Shown: positions 49,946-62,279, counted from the stretch's first letter. The stretch is DNA of 64,000 nt from Chlorokybus atmophyticus (GCA_009103225.1 RHPI01000797.1:1162705-1226704), one strand, 5' to 3'. The notes: a model not told the origin generated them from the sequence alone. A program made the numbers and translations.

Positions 49946-50013
49946 TTTCCCGCCGGTCGGGCCCGCGGGGGCCACGCGGGCCGTCTCTGCGGCCTCCTGG
50001 CGACGGTGCGGGC

Positions 50014-50236
50014 TTCCGACTCCGTATCTTTCGGCACACGTTCGGCGCTATATATGTATGTATATAAAAATTACGTTACCCTAAGCAAACCCTAAATGCA
50101 AGTGTTGTAAGTTGTAAGTTGTTGCAATTTGCCGCCCATTCTTGGCAGCGGCGGCGGCGGCGGCGGCGGCGACGGCACGGTGCATTTTGGGAGAAGATTG
50201 TGACGGTTATAGGGCGTGGGGCGTGGGGCGTGGGTG
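50014..50236 (+). repeat. Dispersed repeat, copy 1 (about 220 bp)
   Basis: It contains gtatctttcggcacacgttc, acgttaccctaagcaaaccc, ttgtaagttgtaagttgttg, a (cgg)n run, cacggtgcattttgggagaa and gggcgtggggcgtggg. It matches 61856-62072 almost base for base, apart from the (cgg)n length. It is cut by the N at 50237. The function is unknown. Confidence 0.93.
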
Positions 50237-50239
50237 NAT

Positions 50240-52001
50240 AATCTTGTGGCATAGAATAAATAAAAGCCATAATCAGTAGCGACGTTCTCGCTGCTGGCTT
50301 GGCTTCCTGTCGCGCTGCCTCAGTTCACTCGATATTCACTGAATAGTGACTTCGAAGTGAATAGCGAGTGACTTCCCCTATGCACTCGTGTCGATATTCA
50401 CATGTATTTACTCGCAGAGTGAGTATGGAGCGGTGGCTGCAGCCCCGAGTGGGCCCGTAGTGTCGTATTAATTGCAATACCGTAGCGCTTGGAATATTAC
50501 GACTATCCAATAACTCTAAAAACTGTTTATTAAGAAGTTTTTACTGGGGTTCAGCAGCAATTGTCCGAATGTTGGGCAATTGTCGCAAAGGCCGTACTGT
50601 TCTGCTATGGGCGGTGGAGGCCTTTTCTAGGGTGTTTATGATCGTTATGTGACCGTTAAAATGAAAGTCTGCAGCGCCTTCGGCGCAAATGTCGAAACAA
50701 AAACGAACTCAACAAATTCAAAGCCAATTGGAGTTTTGCTTGCGCTACGGTATTCGCTCTCTATTCCAGGTTAAAACCGGGATGAACCGAGATTAAACCG
50801 CGTTGTCCGGTCAGGATCACCTCGCAGCCATCAGTTGCATTACGTGAACCATTAATGACATTTGAATTGCTTTAAGAACTTTAACGCGCGATATGTACTA
50901 ATCTCTGTTGCATTATGATGGCTGGTCTAATAGCAACGTGACAGTAATAGTAATAATCGCTGTTTTTTCAGCTGGTTGATTTGGAAGCGCATGTTTGCCA
51001 AGATATAGATATACATCGGGCTTTGAAGGCCGACATGGATACCAACAAACATGGCACAGGCACGACTGAGGAGGAGCCTACTGCTAAAGGGTGGTGGATG
51101 CAAGAAGAATATGTGCATGAACAATCAGTTCTGTTGCAAAAAAGCTGCCAATGCATATGGGGTTGCATGCATATGCATGAAATGCGAGAACCAATAAGTG
51201 ACACACACTTTACTAGCCAATCAAACGACTTGCAGCCTGCCGTTGCCATCACGCCATTGCAAGGTGAGCACAACACAATAGTCGCCACACAATAGCACGA
51301 CGTGTGTTTCCCTCCGTAAACTTTGAAGTGATTTATCAACATCGACAAAGCGCAGCTGCGAGAAGGGCGATGTGGCTGTAGAAGCTAATTCGTTCACCAG
51401 CCTTCCGCGGCCCTTCTGCAATGTACATTTGCGCATATGTGCGCTTGTGCGTGCGCTTGTGTACGTGTACAACATGCCTGTCAAATGGGATGGCATCCCC
51501 ACCATGCACACGCGCACGCACGCAAGGGCCCGGCACACGCACATGCACACAAGCAGGCTGTTGAAGTTTGAGACGTGGCCTTAGCCGTCTCTAGACTCCA
51601 GTCAGCTTGGTTTAGGCTAATATTCGTTTTGAGCCGCCTCTGGTTCCGACAGTTTCGTCAGGCTAGCCAGTTCTGACAGGTTCTGACACTTAGGGCCGTT
51701 TTTTTGGTCTGATATCGACCAGACCCGCCTTGTGTCTTAGCTTGAGCTTGCATAGTGAGTTCTTGGTAGTTGTTACAGTTGTTTGCGTATAAGGGGACGC
51801 CCACACACGTTTAACATGGTTCACTTTGGTTGTGCTTGAGTTTGGTGGCGGCAGGCCTTGTGGTTTAGGCGTGGGTCTGGCCTGGTCTGGTTTGGTGTTT
51901 CTTGCTAGCAAAGACTGTTTGAGTGTATTGGGTTGTGTGTTCAAGTCTAGAAGAGCAGGCTGCAATCTCAGACCAGGCTGCAATCTCCTCACTCTACACG
52001 T
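50240..52001. other. No gene seen
   Basis: Short frames only, including 51221-51550 (-). 51600-51990 has ggtctggtttggt-type repeats like those at 38.4 and 54.3 kb. This could be the 5' part of the copia relic that follows. Confidence 0.4.
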
Positions 52002-52490
52002 GTGAGTACGCGTTGCTTTGAGCTGGTGCACACCAATGTGTGCGGTTTAATGCCGGTGGCATCTTTTAGTGGGAGCTTCAAGTACTTTGTGACCTTCTTA
52101 AATAACTTCAGCAAGATGTCCGTGGTCGTGCCTTTGATGTTGCAATCTGATGTTGCCGAGGCTGTAGCTGAGATTTTCCAGCTCTTAGAGACCCAAGTTG
52201 GTCTGAAGGTGGCTGCAGTCCGCTCAGACCGTGGTGGAGAGTTTGTCAATACCAAGCAAAGGACTATAATTATGCCAAGAGAGGGATTCCGCATGAGAAG
52301 ACGGCACCCTACACTTCAGAACAGAACGGGAAGGCAGAGAGGCTGAACCTTACCTTACTAGAGAAGGTTCGGGCCATGCTTACTGATGCCAACATGGAGG
52401 ACAACATGTGGAAGGACGCGTTGTTGGCTGCAAACTTTGTTGGCAACCGTTCTCCTGTGAGTTCTCAAGCCAAGAATCCGTGGGGCTGTT
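52002..52490 (+). pseudogene. Copia-type integrase core fragment
   Basis: The frame 52002-52260 reads STRCFELVHTNVCGLMPVAS, YFVTFLNNFSKMSVVVPLML and VAAVRSDRGGEFVNTKQ, the catalytic core of Ty1/copia integrase with DRGGEF carrying the second Asp. After a frame change near 52258 it continues IPHEKTAPYTSEQNGKAERL with the catalytic Glu, then WKDALLAANFVGNRSP. It stops at an LTR starting at 52491. The first expected catalytic Asp region reads HTNVCG (normally HTDVCG). No RT or RNase H is found nearby. Confidence 0.88.
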
Positions 52491-52852
52491 TGTTGGCATT
52501 TAAGCTTATAGCTATCTTTAGCCTAGTGCAGTTACCTTGGTTGTTTATGTGATAGACATGTTGTAATTGTACACTTGTAGTGTGACATGTCATGAGTTAT
52601 ATGCATTCGGCATATGCATATAGGCAGTTCTGCTATGTATAGCAGAGATATCAAGCAATTATGAGTCGTACTGCAGATATCGGATAGTTAGCTATTGTTA
52701 GCTAGGATATCGGGCTGAGTTGCGCCATATATGGCGGTCAACACACAGTAACGATGGCGTTCATTTGCATACGCTTGTTGCGCTTGGTGTGGCTGTGTGT
52801 GTGTGCTTGCTCTTGCTAGCCTAGCTTATGCAAGCACTACACTAGTTCAACA
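52491..52852 (+). repeat. 5' LTR
   Basis: It begins TGTTGGCATT and ends TTCAACA, with TG/CA ends. It contains internal hairpin-like phrases (gcattcggcatatgcatat; ctatgtatagcag). Confidence 0.88.
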
Positions 52853-52868
52853 GGTTATGGGCCCACAC
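52853..52868 (+). promoter_or_regulatory. Putative tRNA primer-binding site
   Basis: GGTTATGGGCCCACAC sits immediately after the LTR end, where reverse transcription is primed in LTR elements. The primer tRNA is not determined. Confidence 0.55.
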
Positions 52869-52925
52869 TACGTAGTGTGATTAGCTCGTCCGTGGGAGCA
52901 GTGGACATATGGAGACGTTAATACG

Positions 52926-53390
52926 ATGGACGTCACTGCCGACTGGAAGAGCTGGGAGGGCTACACCTACCCAACGTCTGAACGAGGAGGAAGCCTAAGG
53001 AGCAGCTGGTCGCTGCTGGAGATGCTCCAGGGTGGCACACGTGACCCCGCCGCAGCACCTGTCGTACTGGCAAGCTGCACGGCTGCTATTGTACCAGGCT
53101 GGGCCGGCTCAGGCCAGCGGCGGTACAAGCAGCAGGCGGCGTGGAAGGAGCATCTGGAGGGCGGCCTTGGGCCTCCTGTGCTCCTTGCTAAAGGACAGTA
53201 TGTGGGTGGTGTGCTTCTAGTCCCTAAAGAGCTGCCACGTGGCTGCAGCAGCAGGCGGCGACTGCAACGGCAGTCTGGTCGGCGGGAAAACAGGCGTGAC
53301 GCAGACAGGCGTGATGCAGGGCGTGACGCAGAGCAAGGCGTGATGCTCGAAGCGCGATGCTGGCTGCAGGACATCCGGTGGAGAGGATGA
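52926..53390 (+). CDS. Hypothetical 154-residue frame inside the LTR element
   Basis: An ATG 73 bp after the primer site opens MDVTADWKSWEGYTYPTSER and ends with an Arg/Asp-rich tail (RRENRRDADRRDAGRDAEQG). Its position fits a gag-like product, but no zinc knuckle or capsid motif is seen. It may be a decayed gag. Confidence 0.35.
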   Translation: MDVTADWKSWEGYTYPTSERGGSLRSSWSLLEMLQGGTRDPAAAPVVLASCTAAIVPGWAGSGQRRYKQQAAWKEHLEGGLGPPVLLAKGQYVGGVLLVPKELPRGCSSRRRLQRQSGRRENRRDADRRDAGRDAEQGVMLEARCWLQDIRWRG

Positions 53391-53419
53391 GGAAATGAGG
53401 AGAACAAGGAAGGTTCCAA

Positions 53420-53560
53420 TAGCTAGCATGTGAATATTGCTAGTTGATTTGACCTTTGTAGCTAGCATGATAGCTAGTTGACATGACATTTGTAGCTAGC
53501 ATGATTGCTAGTTGACATGACACTTGTAGCTAGCATGGTTTGTTAGTTGATGTGACATGG
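53420..53560 (+). repeat. Tandem repeat, about four units of 38-42 bp
   Basis: Units share tagctagcatg, gctagttgacatgaca and tttgtagctagcatga. Confidence 0.85.
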
Positions 53561-54726
53561 GACATGTGTATGTGGGTATAGCATACATGTTGCTATGTGT
53601 ACTAGTTGATGACATGTACGTTTGTCATGGTTGAGTATATGTAGTGGTTGCTAAGTACGGTGGAGTGCTTGATGGGAGCGTGGTCTAGCGCTTGGTTGCG
53701 TGGATTGTGTACGCGGGGCTAGGTGCAGCTAGCACACCTAGATGGAAGACATGGCATAGTGTCTTAGGTCCAAGTACGGTGGTGATACTTAGATGGGAGT
53801 ATGGTTGACTACTCGGAGAGGAGGCATCCTTCACAACGCAGGGGAGCTGGGAGAAGATCCGCAAGCTCAGGACCAGCACGGTGGAGCTGCCACAACGGTG
53901 CATGGTGGAAGCGTGGTGTAGCGCTTGGTGATGGCAAGTTCGGTCATGTACTTGGTGCGCAACGGTTTCAGGTGTTGAGCACTGGAAGGAGAGCACGGCA
54001 TGTGCTCGGGAGCATGTGGAGAGCGCGAAGGCTACACGGACGCGTAGGGTTGCACGCGGGACATGCGGATGTGAGGACGAAGGGAGCACGGTTGAGTGCT
54101 TGGTTGGAGGCTGGTCTGGATTGCAAGTCTAAAGATTTACGACTGGTTTGCAAGTCCGGAGTTCCGAAGGTTTGTGACTGGTGTGCAAGTCTTGGAGGCT
54201 GGTGTGGAAGTCTACGAGGCTGGTCTTGCAGGTCTAAAGACTAGTCTGCGGGTTTAAAAATTAGCCTGAAGGTCTAAACTGCTGATCTGAGTGTGAGCTG
54301 GAGGTTTGAAGACTGGTCAGAGGCCGGAGCTGCTGGTCTGAAGGTCTGGGCTGGAGGTTTGAGATCTTAAAGACAGTATTCGAGGTGTCTGAGATCTGAA
54401 AGGCAGGTCTGAGAGGATTAAGGTCCGGAGGCAGGTCTGGTAGTCTGGAGGCAGACTTGCAGGTTTGGGTTGAGCTGCTTTAAGTTGGTCTGGAGCATAA
54501 GCAGGTCTGGATGACTGACGGCAATTTGGGTGGGCTGGGCCAAGCCGGTTTGAGCTAGTCTGGAGGTTTAAAGCTAGTCTGGAGGATTGAAAACAGGTGT
54601 AGACGCTGTTTTAAAGACTTGAAGAGCGTGGGAGCCTCCCGAAAGCGTGGGAGCTGGACGCGGAAGGTGAAGGACACGGCGAGCACGAGGCGGAGGCAGA
54701 AATCAATCAAGGCGCCTGCGTGGGAG

Positions 54727-55052
54727 TGTTGGCATTGAGGCTTATAGTTATCTATAGCCTAGTGCAGTTACTTTATTTGTTTATGTGATAGACATGTTGT
54801 GATTGTACACTTGTAGTGTGACATGTCAGGAGTTATATGCATTCGGCATATGCATATAGGCAGTTCTGCTATGTATAGCAGAGATATCAAGCAGTTATGA
54901 GTCGTATTGCAGATATCGGATGGTTAGCTAATGTTAGCTAGGATATCGGGCTGAGTTGCGCCATATATGGCGGTCAACACACTATGGTGTTCAATGGTGT
55001 TCACGTGCATACGCTTGTTGCACTTGGTGTGGCGGTGTGTGTGTGCTTGCTT
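54727..55052 (+). repeat. 3' LTR, truncated at its end
   Basis: It matches 52491-52815 with few changes, then diverges after gtgtgtgcttgct. Confidence 0.85.
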
Positions 55053-56338
55053 GTCACGCCCATAGGGCTGGCGAAAGTTACTCTCTGTTACTTACTGTGA
55101 TGGTAAGAATGTGGATGTGTGCTACTCATGTAAACTATGTGGTTCATGTGGACTTATCGCTTATCAAGATGTGTAGTGCTTGATAGGTTGAACCACACGG
55201 ACACGTCCTTGCCTCCTTAGGACGCTCGGACATTGCACTACACAAGGCATTGATATGTGCTAGCACAGAGCTGATCAATGTCTACAACGGCCATACGAGC
55301 CTTATGTTACAATGTGGTGACAATAGTTGCCATCTAAGGTAACCACGGAGCAGCTGTGACCTGCTACAGGCAGTTAACGTCAATTTGATGCTGTCTGCCA
55401 TTATGTGTCTACTACAGGTTGCAGTAAGCTGTTAATGGCATACTATGTTGTCCTGTGTTGGACACTCCAAATGATGCTAGGTTGATATCCTGTGATGGGA
55501 TAAGTCCTGTGTTTGACTCGTTAGCCTTGGAAATGCATCTTGAGCCTATGTTGAAGTTTCCAAGGTAAACAAGAGAGTCTTTATATAGGGCACATGTCAT
55601 GTGACAGGTCAGCACACAGTAACAAGGCCTTATTGGTTTTGGACATTGAATTGTCAGGTCGGGAGGGCAACAAGTGAGTATGTAAGCTTGTGTAAGCTTG
55701 GAGTGGGCATCATGGTATGCACTACTGGAGAGCCACTTGTGTGTGGGGTGCCTAGCTTAGAGCTGTTCAAGGGGCCCTCCCCCTTACCATCCTTCTAGGG
55801 TGGCTATGTGAGCGTGTGTGCGTGTGAGTACTTGGCAAGGAGAAGGTGTTCCAGAGGTGGGCGTCCTCTTCCTCCTTGGTTGAGGATATGCGCGCCCGTC
55901 CACGCAGCCATCCCAAAACACCTGGTCGTACGTGCAGTCACCCACAATTGCATAGACATGCTCAACTATTTCCTCCACGCCACAGGCAGCCACAGACGCT
56001 ATGACGACCTCCGCCCACACTTGCGCCGCTACTAGACCGCCAACGCCGCCGCCACGACTACTTCAGTTCAAACTACGACGATCTTCATTTGCCGATCGCT
56101 GGTGTTTTGAACTCAATTTACAACTTGGCAAATGACTTTAGGCGCGACCGCCGCATTGTGACAGTGCCGCACTGCAACGCGGGGGCACTACGGTGCACCG
56201 ACTGATTGGGCCACATCGCGCGCGTTATGCGCCATGCTAACGTTAGGCTAAGACGTTCGCACGCGGCCCAGGGCGGTTGCTTTGGCGCCAAGTTGGTGAC
56301 GGTGTCTCCTTGGGCAGCGACGCCTTGGCGTTGCTGCA
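55053..56338. other. No confident gene; possible leader exons of the tnp2-like element
   Basis: A frame at about 55870-56035 (+) reads AIPKHLVVRAVTHNCIDMLN and may be an upstream transposon exon. Nothing else is recognised. Confidence 0.4.
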
Positions 56339-59300
56339 ATGGAACAGCCAATGTTTACACTTGCTCGCAAGGCCAACCGACGTCTTAAGCTAAAGGCACA
56401 ACGCTTGCAAGCTGAGAGAGAGGCCGCCCGCATGCTGGCCAACCAGGCGACCAGATTGCATGCACTGCATGTGGACGTTTCGGTGGACAGTCACTTGCAA
56501 GCTGAAGACCACATGAAAGTGGATGCGAGTGCTTGTGGAGTCGAACAGCGCAATGATGACCAGGCTGCTGATAACACACAAGTGCTATTCGACAGATGTC
56601 CATGTGACCTATGCAAGCACGTCACGCAGATTTGTTGTCTTCACACACTGCCATGTTTTGATGCATGTGGGTGGCATGGTCATCATCATGCTTGTCTACA
56701 GTTGCGCCCATTACCGTTCCTCGCTCGGCACATGCGCCACCAGCGCCTGGCCCATGATGTTGTGTGGGGAGAGGCATCGAGTGTGAATGTCGATGCGGGG
56801 TGTCGACAAGAAATAGGCATAAATCAGACAGCACAACGGTGAGGATGCCCTGCTCAAGCTATACACGTACAAGCTACTGGATTTCATTCGCATCACCGAC
56901 GATCGTGGCCTTACGCAAGCTGCTATGAACGAAATGCTGTCGTATATGTTTGTTGGGGACAACGCGCTTGTCAACATGGCCTGCAAGGAAGGATGGAAGA
57001 ACAGCTTTGGAGGGCTGCAGGTATGGAGGTGCACCTCTGCACCTCTGGATTGTGCATGTTCGTTACTTGCCAGCGCCGCAACTATTGTCACACACTACGC
57101 TGCTCTTGGTACCCAGGTGCCGACGACCTTCTACCAGCTGAACCAACTGCTGCTGTCTATGGGAATGCCAGTGCCGATGCGGTACAACGCCTGCATCGAT
57201 AAGCAACACTGGACCTTGTACAATCCTTGGCCGCTTGAGATACCAATTGAAGAAGGCATTGCTCCACAAGGAACTCACTGCGACTCGCGCGCAGCCTCCA
57301 AGCAGAGTGTACTAACAGAGAAGTGCTCACATGCTGATTGCAACCTCACACGAGAGCAATCAATCACCTTTTTCTACCTTCCTCTGAAGGCTCGCATTAA
57401 GCTGCTGATGTCATGCCCTTCCATCTGCGAGCAACTATTATGCCAGTGGCGCGACCGCCGTTCATGGTTCAACAGATTACTTGAAGAGGCAACGACGGTG
57501 CCGGCTAGGGCGATCTGGCACGGCAGCAAGTGGCGGGAGGATAGCTGGTTCTGGGTCAGCAGCAAGAAGTTCCGTTTACAAGTCATGTGCCAAAACTGCC
57601 TAACTCGACATATTCCTGGTGTGGATCTGCGTGAAGGCCATGAGGTGGGCAGTAACTGGCATTTCAAGTATTATTCCTGCGGTGCAAGAAATGATTGCTT
57701 CATGCGGTTGACCCGAGGGGATCATGCAACATCGCACTTTCACACTATTGCGCACTGGGATGGGTTGCGGATTGCAACCACAACACTACGCAGCACATTG
57801 GGGGTCACCTTGCAGATATTGATTGGCGGTACGTAAAATGACAACGGTGCATGTTGTTTGCAGCATGCTACACTGACAACCCATTGCCGAGACTTGCGCC
57901 TACAGTTCCTGTGTTGCACTGGCAGTCGACTTCAATGATAACCACTGTATGCACTGTGTAGTACAGTGACGGTCCATGTTGGCACACAATGTCGCTCTTG
58001 ACATTCAAGCCGGCTCGCATGTAGAAAAAGCAACCACGTGCTGCAACGACTCTTTATTGCCAGTCATGTTCTAAAGATGATGTGCCTAAGGGTCAAGAAA
58101 ACATGGACCATTTTCTTGAGCCTCTGATCTGCGAGCTAGAGAATCTATTTCAGGAAGGCGTAGCTGTTGACTATGCGGGGCCCCTTTTGGAGGGCAAAGC
58201 GCGGGAGTTGTACATTCGCGCCATGCTGATGCTGTGGACGGGAGATCACCCGGCGCAGTGTCACATTGGGCGCTTCAATGGTGCGCAGGCACGCATGCCC
58301 TGTCGGCGCGACCTGCTAAAAGGTGAGAAGGTCCCCAAGACAATCCTCCGCAACCGACGCGTCCAGCATCAAGATAACACCTTTGTCAATGTTAAGACAG
58401 CTGTGAAGTCTTCGACCTACATGTACGGTAAAAACTGCAGGCTCAACCGCCACCCCCCTGAAACGCGCACGGCTGAATCCGCCAGGCGTAGTGCGGAGTT
58501 GCATGATCCAGATGCTGATGGACTGCCGCCCACCCAAATGGCGCCCACCCAAGAGGCGGTAGGCGTCACACAACAGTGGTGTCAGTGGTTACAGCATGCT
58601 TTGGCGACTGTACGACCTGTACGGGTTCGACCCGGTTCGTGATCTTATCTTCGACGTGATGCACGTGCTGTCCGAAAACATGACCAAGAGAGTTCTATGC
58701 CTCCGCCTCATCGGTGTCGATACAGTGAAGCAGAACGCATTAGCACTGTCGGCCAAGCTCGGCGCGAGGTGAATGCGCGCCTGTCCACATTTAAGCACTT
58801 GACACAAGAGATTAGGGACAGCAGGCATCCTCAGTACATCACTGACCGGTGCGTGCTGCTGTTTTTCATTACTAACCCAAATGCCTACGGATGGTCGGAT
58901 ATCGGTTAGCATTTGGCACTCAATGTCGTGGGCCCTACATTGTCTGCCGTTGGTGCGGTCGTACTGCAATGTGCCTTGCGTTTGATGGCAGCTTGCAAAT
59001 GTACAGTGGTAGTGATGGGGTGTCTGTCTGTGTCTTAGATTGGATAGCTGGAAGGCCGAGGAGCATTAGAAGTTTGTGCAGCTCGTGATGCCTTCCTCAC
59101 TGACCTGTTGATGCCGAAAAAGCGGGATTTGTGCATGATTGTCCATACCATCTTTCGCATCATCTACAACATCTCCCGAACTCAAGGATGGAGCAAGTCA
59201 CTGATGGAGGTTGCGGATGCATTACTCAGGCACTGGCGTGTGCTGTCCGAGGAGTACCTTGGTGTCAGAAGCCGTTTGAGCATGCGGCGGGAGCTGGACA

Positions 59301-60549
59301 TCTGCTGGAGGACATCAGGCGGTTTTGTTCTCACGATACATACTGATGTTACGTGTACGAGCGCGTAATGCACAACCACCTGGACACGCCCAGCAACACG
59401 AAGGACTACGAGTATGCATTCATCCACAAACACGTGCGTATGTGGTTTACTGACGTGGGCAAGATCAACCGCGACACGACTGCTGGCAATTTGGAGAGCC
59501 GCCGTGCGGTGGACTTTATCATGGAGTACTACTAGCCAAGCGACCGGGAGCGCAACGAGGGTGTCAACCGACGAGAGGGTTGGTTCACTATTACGTCCAT
59601 AGAGGCTGCCCGCAGTATGTGGAAGGTGATTGAGGCAGACCCGCATTCACCGGCAGCATCAGCTGCTCACAGGGGTGTAGTGGTTGGAGTGAGCAAAGTA
59701 CGCGAGTTGGGAGAGACATGCTACGCTGGAGTCAAGGATATCCTGTTGGCTGATGGCCTGGATCCCGAGCACGCACGCTGAGTTGCGTCCTTCAATCATG
59801 CTGTGATGCATGTGGATTACTTTACAGGTATGCAGTGTGGTGCGTTGTGGCATGCATTGGGTGCACATGGCTGATTATCTGTGTGTGACTGCAGGGAGGG
59901 CGAATGTGTGGTGTTGTCATTGACTGGTGGAAGAGACCACTTGCAGTTCGGACGCTTGAAAGCCATATTCGTCCACCAGCACGACCGAGCCAGGTGCATG
60001 GTTGAGGTGGACACGTTTTCTCAACTCGTAGGCGTTCGCAACACACGACATGTGGATGCGAACTCGCCGTATGTCAGTGTGCGTGCTCCTGTGACCCAGA
60101 TAACCAGGCTGAGTAGCATTCAGCGAAAATTCATGCTGTTGCCCCCTACCAACATTGTGCACGGTGACTCCAACATTCGCCTCGCATATGACCTGGACCG
60201 CATGGCACTTTGTTTGCGGCCAGAACACATAGACGGTCCGGTCTGGCCACATATCATAGACTTCGTCACAGTACGAGCAGGCGAGGAGACCATGTGGGAT
60301 ATGACTGCGCCGTCTACCAACAGTCTGGCTGTTGTCCGCCAAGTGAATGCGCGCATTATGAAGGTCGTTGTTGACATGTTGAGGACTGTGGAGGTACAGG
60401 TAATCCTAAATGAGGAGGACTCTACCCGTAAGGGCACGCGAATGCCCTACTACCAGTTGCGGCGTGTGGTGCAATGCGTCAAGGTGCAACGAGGCGGTCG
60501 AACACTGTACGAAGTGCAGCGCACTGTGCCCGTTGTGAGGCAGTCCTAA
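56339..60549 (+). pseudogene. CACTA (tnp2-like) transposase, multi-exon, with three in-frame stops
   Basis: It starts at ATG 56339 (MEQPMFTLARKANRRLKLKA, coiled coil). It continues with LVNMACKEGWKNSFGG, VPTTFYQLNQLLLSMGMPVP, NACIDKQHWTLYNPW, FFYLPLKARIKLLMS, then WLQ-type sequence, MDHFLEPLICELENLFQEGV, RAMLMLWTGDHPAQCHIGRF, YGFDPVRDLIFDVMHVLSEN and a DUF4218-like part (HLLEDIRRFCSHDTY, CYVYERVMHNHLDTP), ending VVRQS at 60549. The order matches tnp2 transposases: an N-terminal Cys/Trp block, a central DDE-like domain, a VMH motif and a C-terminal DUF4218-like domain. From 59131 to 59800 one frame holds stops at 59344 (TGA, where Trp is expected), 59533 (TAG) and 59779 (TGA). Introns elsewhere are partly solved (for example before 57117 and before 59895). 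Probably inactive. Confidence 0.75.
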
Positions 60550-61018
60550 AACAAGCTTGCCATGTATACGACTGGCGCCGCGCCTGCTGCCTCAGTAGCA
60601 GTTGCGGCGACACTGTAGTTAGCCTAAAATGTATACTACTACTGCAGCAACATGATGTGCCAGTTGTGTGATAATGTAGTCCCCCACAAGGCACCAACCG
60701 ACAGTTAGATTTAGTGTATACATGTGAATGAAATGCGCTGGTGATTACAATGAGTGTCAATACGCGCATGCATTCGTGTGACTCGTAGAGGCACATGTCA
60801 CCTGACAGACATGGCATTACAACAGTAACTCCTAGGCATGGTACTTTGGCAATACTTCAACCCTAATCTTCGCCAGAAAACTCGCTGTTGTGAGCCGCCC
60901 GCTTCTCAAAGTCCTCTTCCAGCTTGTCAAAAAGCTCGCGGGTACGGTCCATCAGTCCAGCCACCATCTTCTTGTACTTCTTCTTGCGTGCGTGCACCTC
61001 CACTTTCTGCATCACATT
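60550..61018. other. No gene seen
   Basis: Region between the transposase and the next element. Its minus strand at 60900-61000 encodes a charged helix-like phrase but no start or clear frame. Confidence 0.4.
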
Positions 61019-61640
61019 CACACCGATTGACGTCTAAAGATCATGAATGATTCGTACCTCTGGACCGGGATTTCCTCCTGCTAAATGAATTCGGACCATA
61101 TATGGTCGGATTGTCATTGACAGTCGGACCATGCATGGTCCAAACCTCACGTGAATGGTCCCATGTTTTTTTGGGGTTGCACCATGTATGGCCCCGTCAG
61201 TTTCGATCGCGTGAGGACCAGGTAACGTCCGAGCAGCGGACCAGGGACCAAATCATACAATTGTGGAAATTCAATCATGTGTGGTCCGGCCAGCGGACCA
61301 TGAACCTAACATTGATACATTATAAAGAGAATTGAGAGTGAATGCACCACAAGTGGCTTGATCTTCAGCCGACGGAACCGGCCACACCCGCTTGGCGCAC
61401 GAGGCCGCGGTGTTTTCAATATGATTAGCCAAGAACACATGCGCCCAATGAGAATCGAACCCAGTACCTTTTGTTAGCAAACACGACACCCTAACCACTA
61501 AGCTACAAGTGCACGTACCGGTAGGGATAGCGACATAGTTGCATCATATAGCATGCAATGTGCCGACGGCCGCTTGGCGATTGTCGATTGATCTGCCCAT
61601 AGGCTTGAGCCCATGCAATGCATGCTATAAGCTCTATAGG
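61019..61640 (-). mobile_element. Second copy of the tRNA-like/palindrome module
   Basis: Starting from the terminal sequence CACACCGATTGACGTC at 61019, the region matches the right end of the 34.4-36.5 kb element in reverse: ggtcc palindromes, catgcatggtcc, ccagcggaccat, the tRNA-like block and the ccctaccggtacgtgcac border, out to the phrase gggctcaagcctatgggc. No second terminal inverted repeat is found to its right, so it is one-ended or truncated. Confidence 0.78.
61439..61514 (-). other. tRNA-like sequence, second copy
   Basis: On the minus strand it reads gcacttgtagcttagtggtt, then aaaggtactgggttcgattc. The A box is intact and the B box has one change at its last base. Identity to the 35973 copy is strongest in the boxes and in the upstream border. 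Confidence 0.78.
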
Positions 61641-61855
61641 TTTTTATTTAGTATTTCGGGCCCAATTTCGAGTAAATACAGCGTCGGAGGAATTTAACAA
61701 CTTTTGCACACCTTCCTCGTAATCTTGCAGTGCTCTTCGGGCTGCCGATGTCGAGTTTATCGGCTAATTGTTGGCCGCATTCGTTGCTGCCGTCATTCGT
61801 TAATACGGTACCTAAGACATTGTATGTATGAGGTACCGTACCTTGGTAGCACCGG

Positions 61856-62072
61856 TACCGTATCTTTCGGCACACGTTCGGCGCTATATATGTATATCAA
61901 AATTACGTTACCCTAAGCAAACCCTAAATGCAAGTGTTGTAAGTTGTAAGTTGTTGCAATTTGCCGCCCATTCTTGGCAGCGGCAGCGGCGGCGGCGGCG
62001 GCGGCGGCGACGGCACGGTGCATTTTGGGAGAAGATTGTGACGGTTATAGGGCGTGGGGCGTGGGTGTGGAA
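61856..62072 (+). repeat. Dispersed repeat, copy 2
   Basis: It matches 50014-50236 and is followed by tgtcgcgggtaagagggggc and then a CT microsatellite. In copy 1 the CT tract is on the other side. Confidence 0.93.
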
Positions 62073-62103
62073 TCCTGTCGCGGGTAAGAGGGGGCAAGGG
62101 TAG

Positions 62104-62270
<167 letters not shown>

Positions 62271-62279
62271 GCATGCACA

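Larger units (their letters stand above)
52491..55052 (+). mobile_element. Short non-autonomous LTR retroelement inserted in the integrase fragment
   Basis: Direct repeats 52491-52852 and 54727 to about 55052 start TGTTGGCATT and are highly similar along more than 320 bp; the first ends CA, while the second loses its last ~40 bp. The inside is only about 1.87 kb. GGTTATGGGCCCAC directly follows the first repeat and is a plausible primer-binding site of the copia type. One frame (52926-53390) gives 154 residues rich in Arg and Gly without motifs. The rest is drifting ggtctggaggt repeats. No polymerase is encoded, so it would need help from a full element. Confidence 0.82.
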
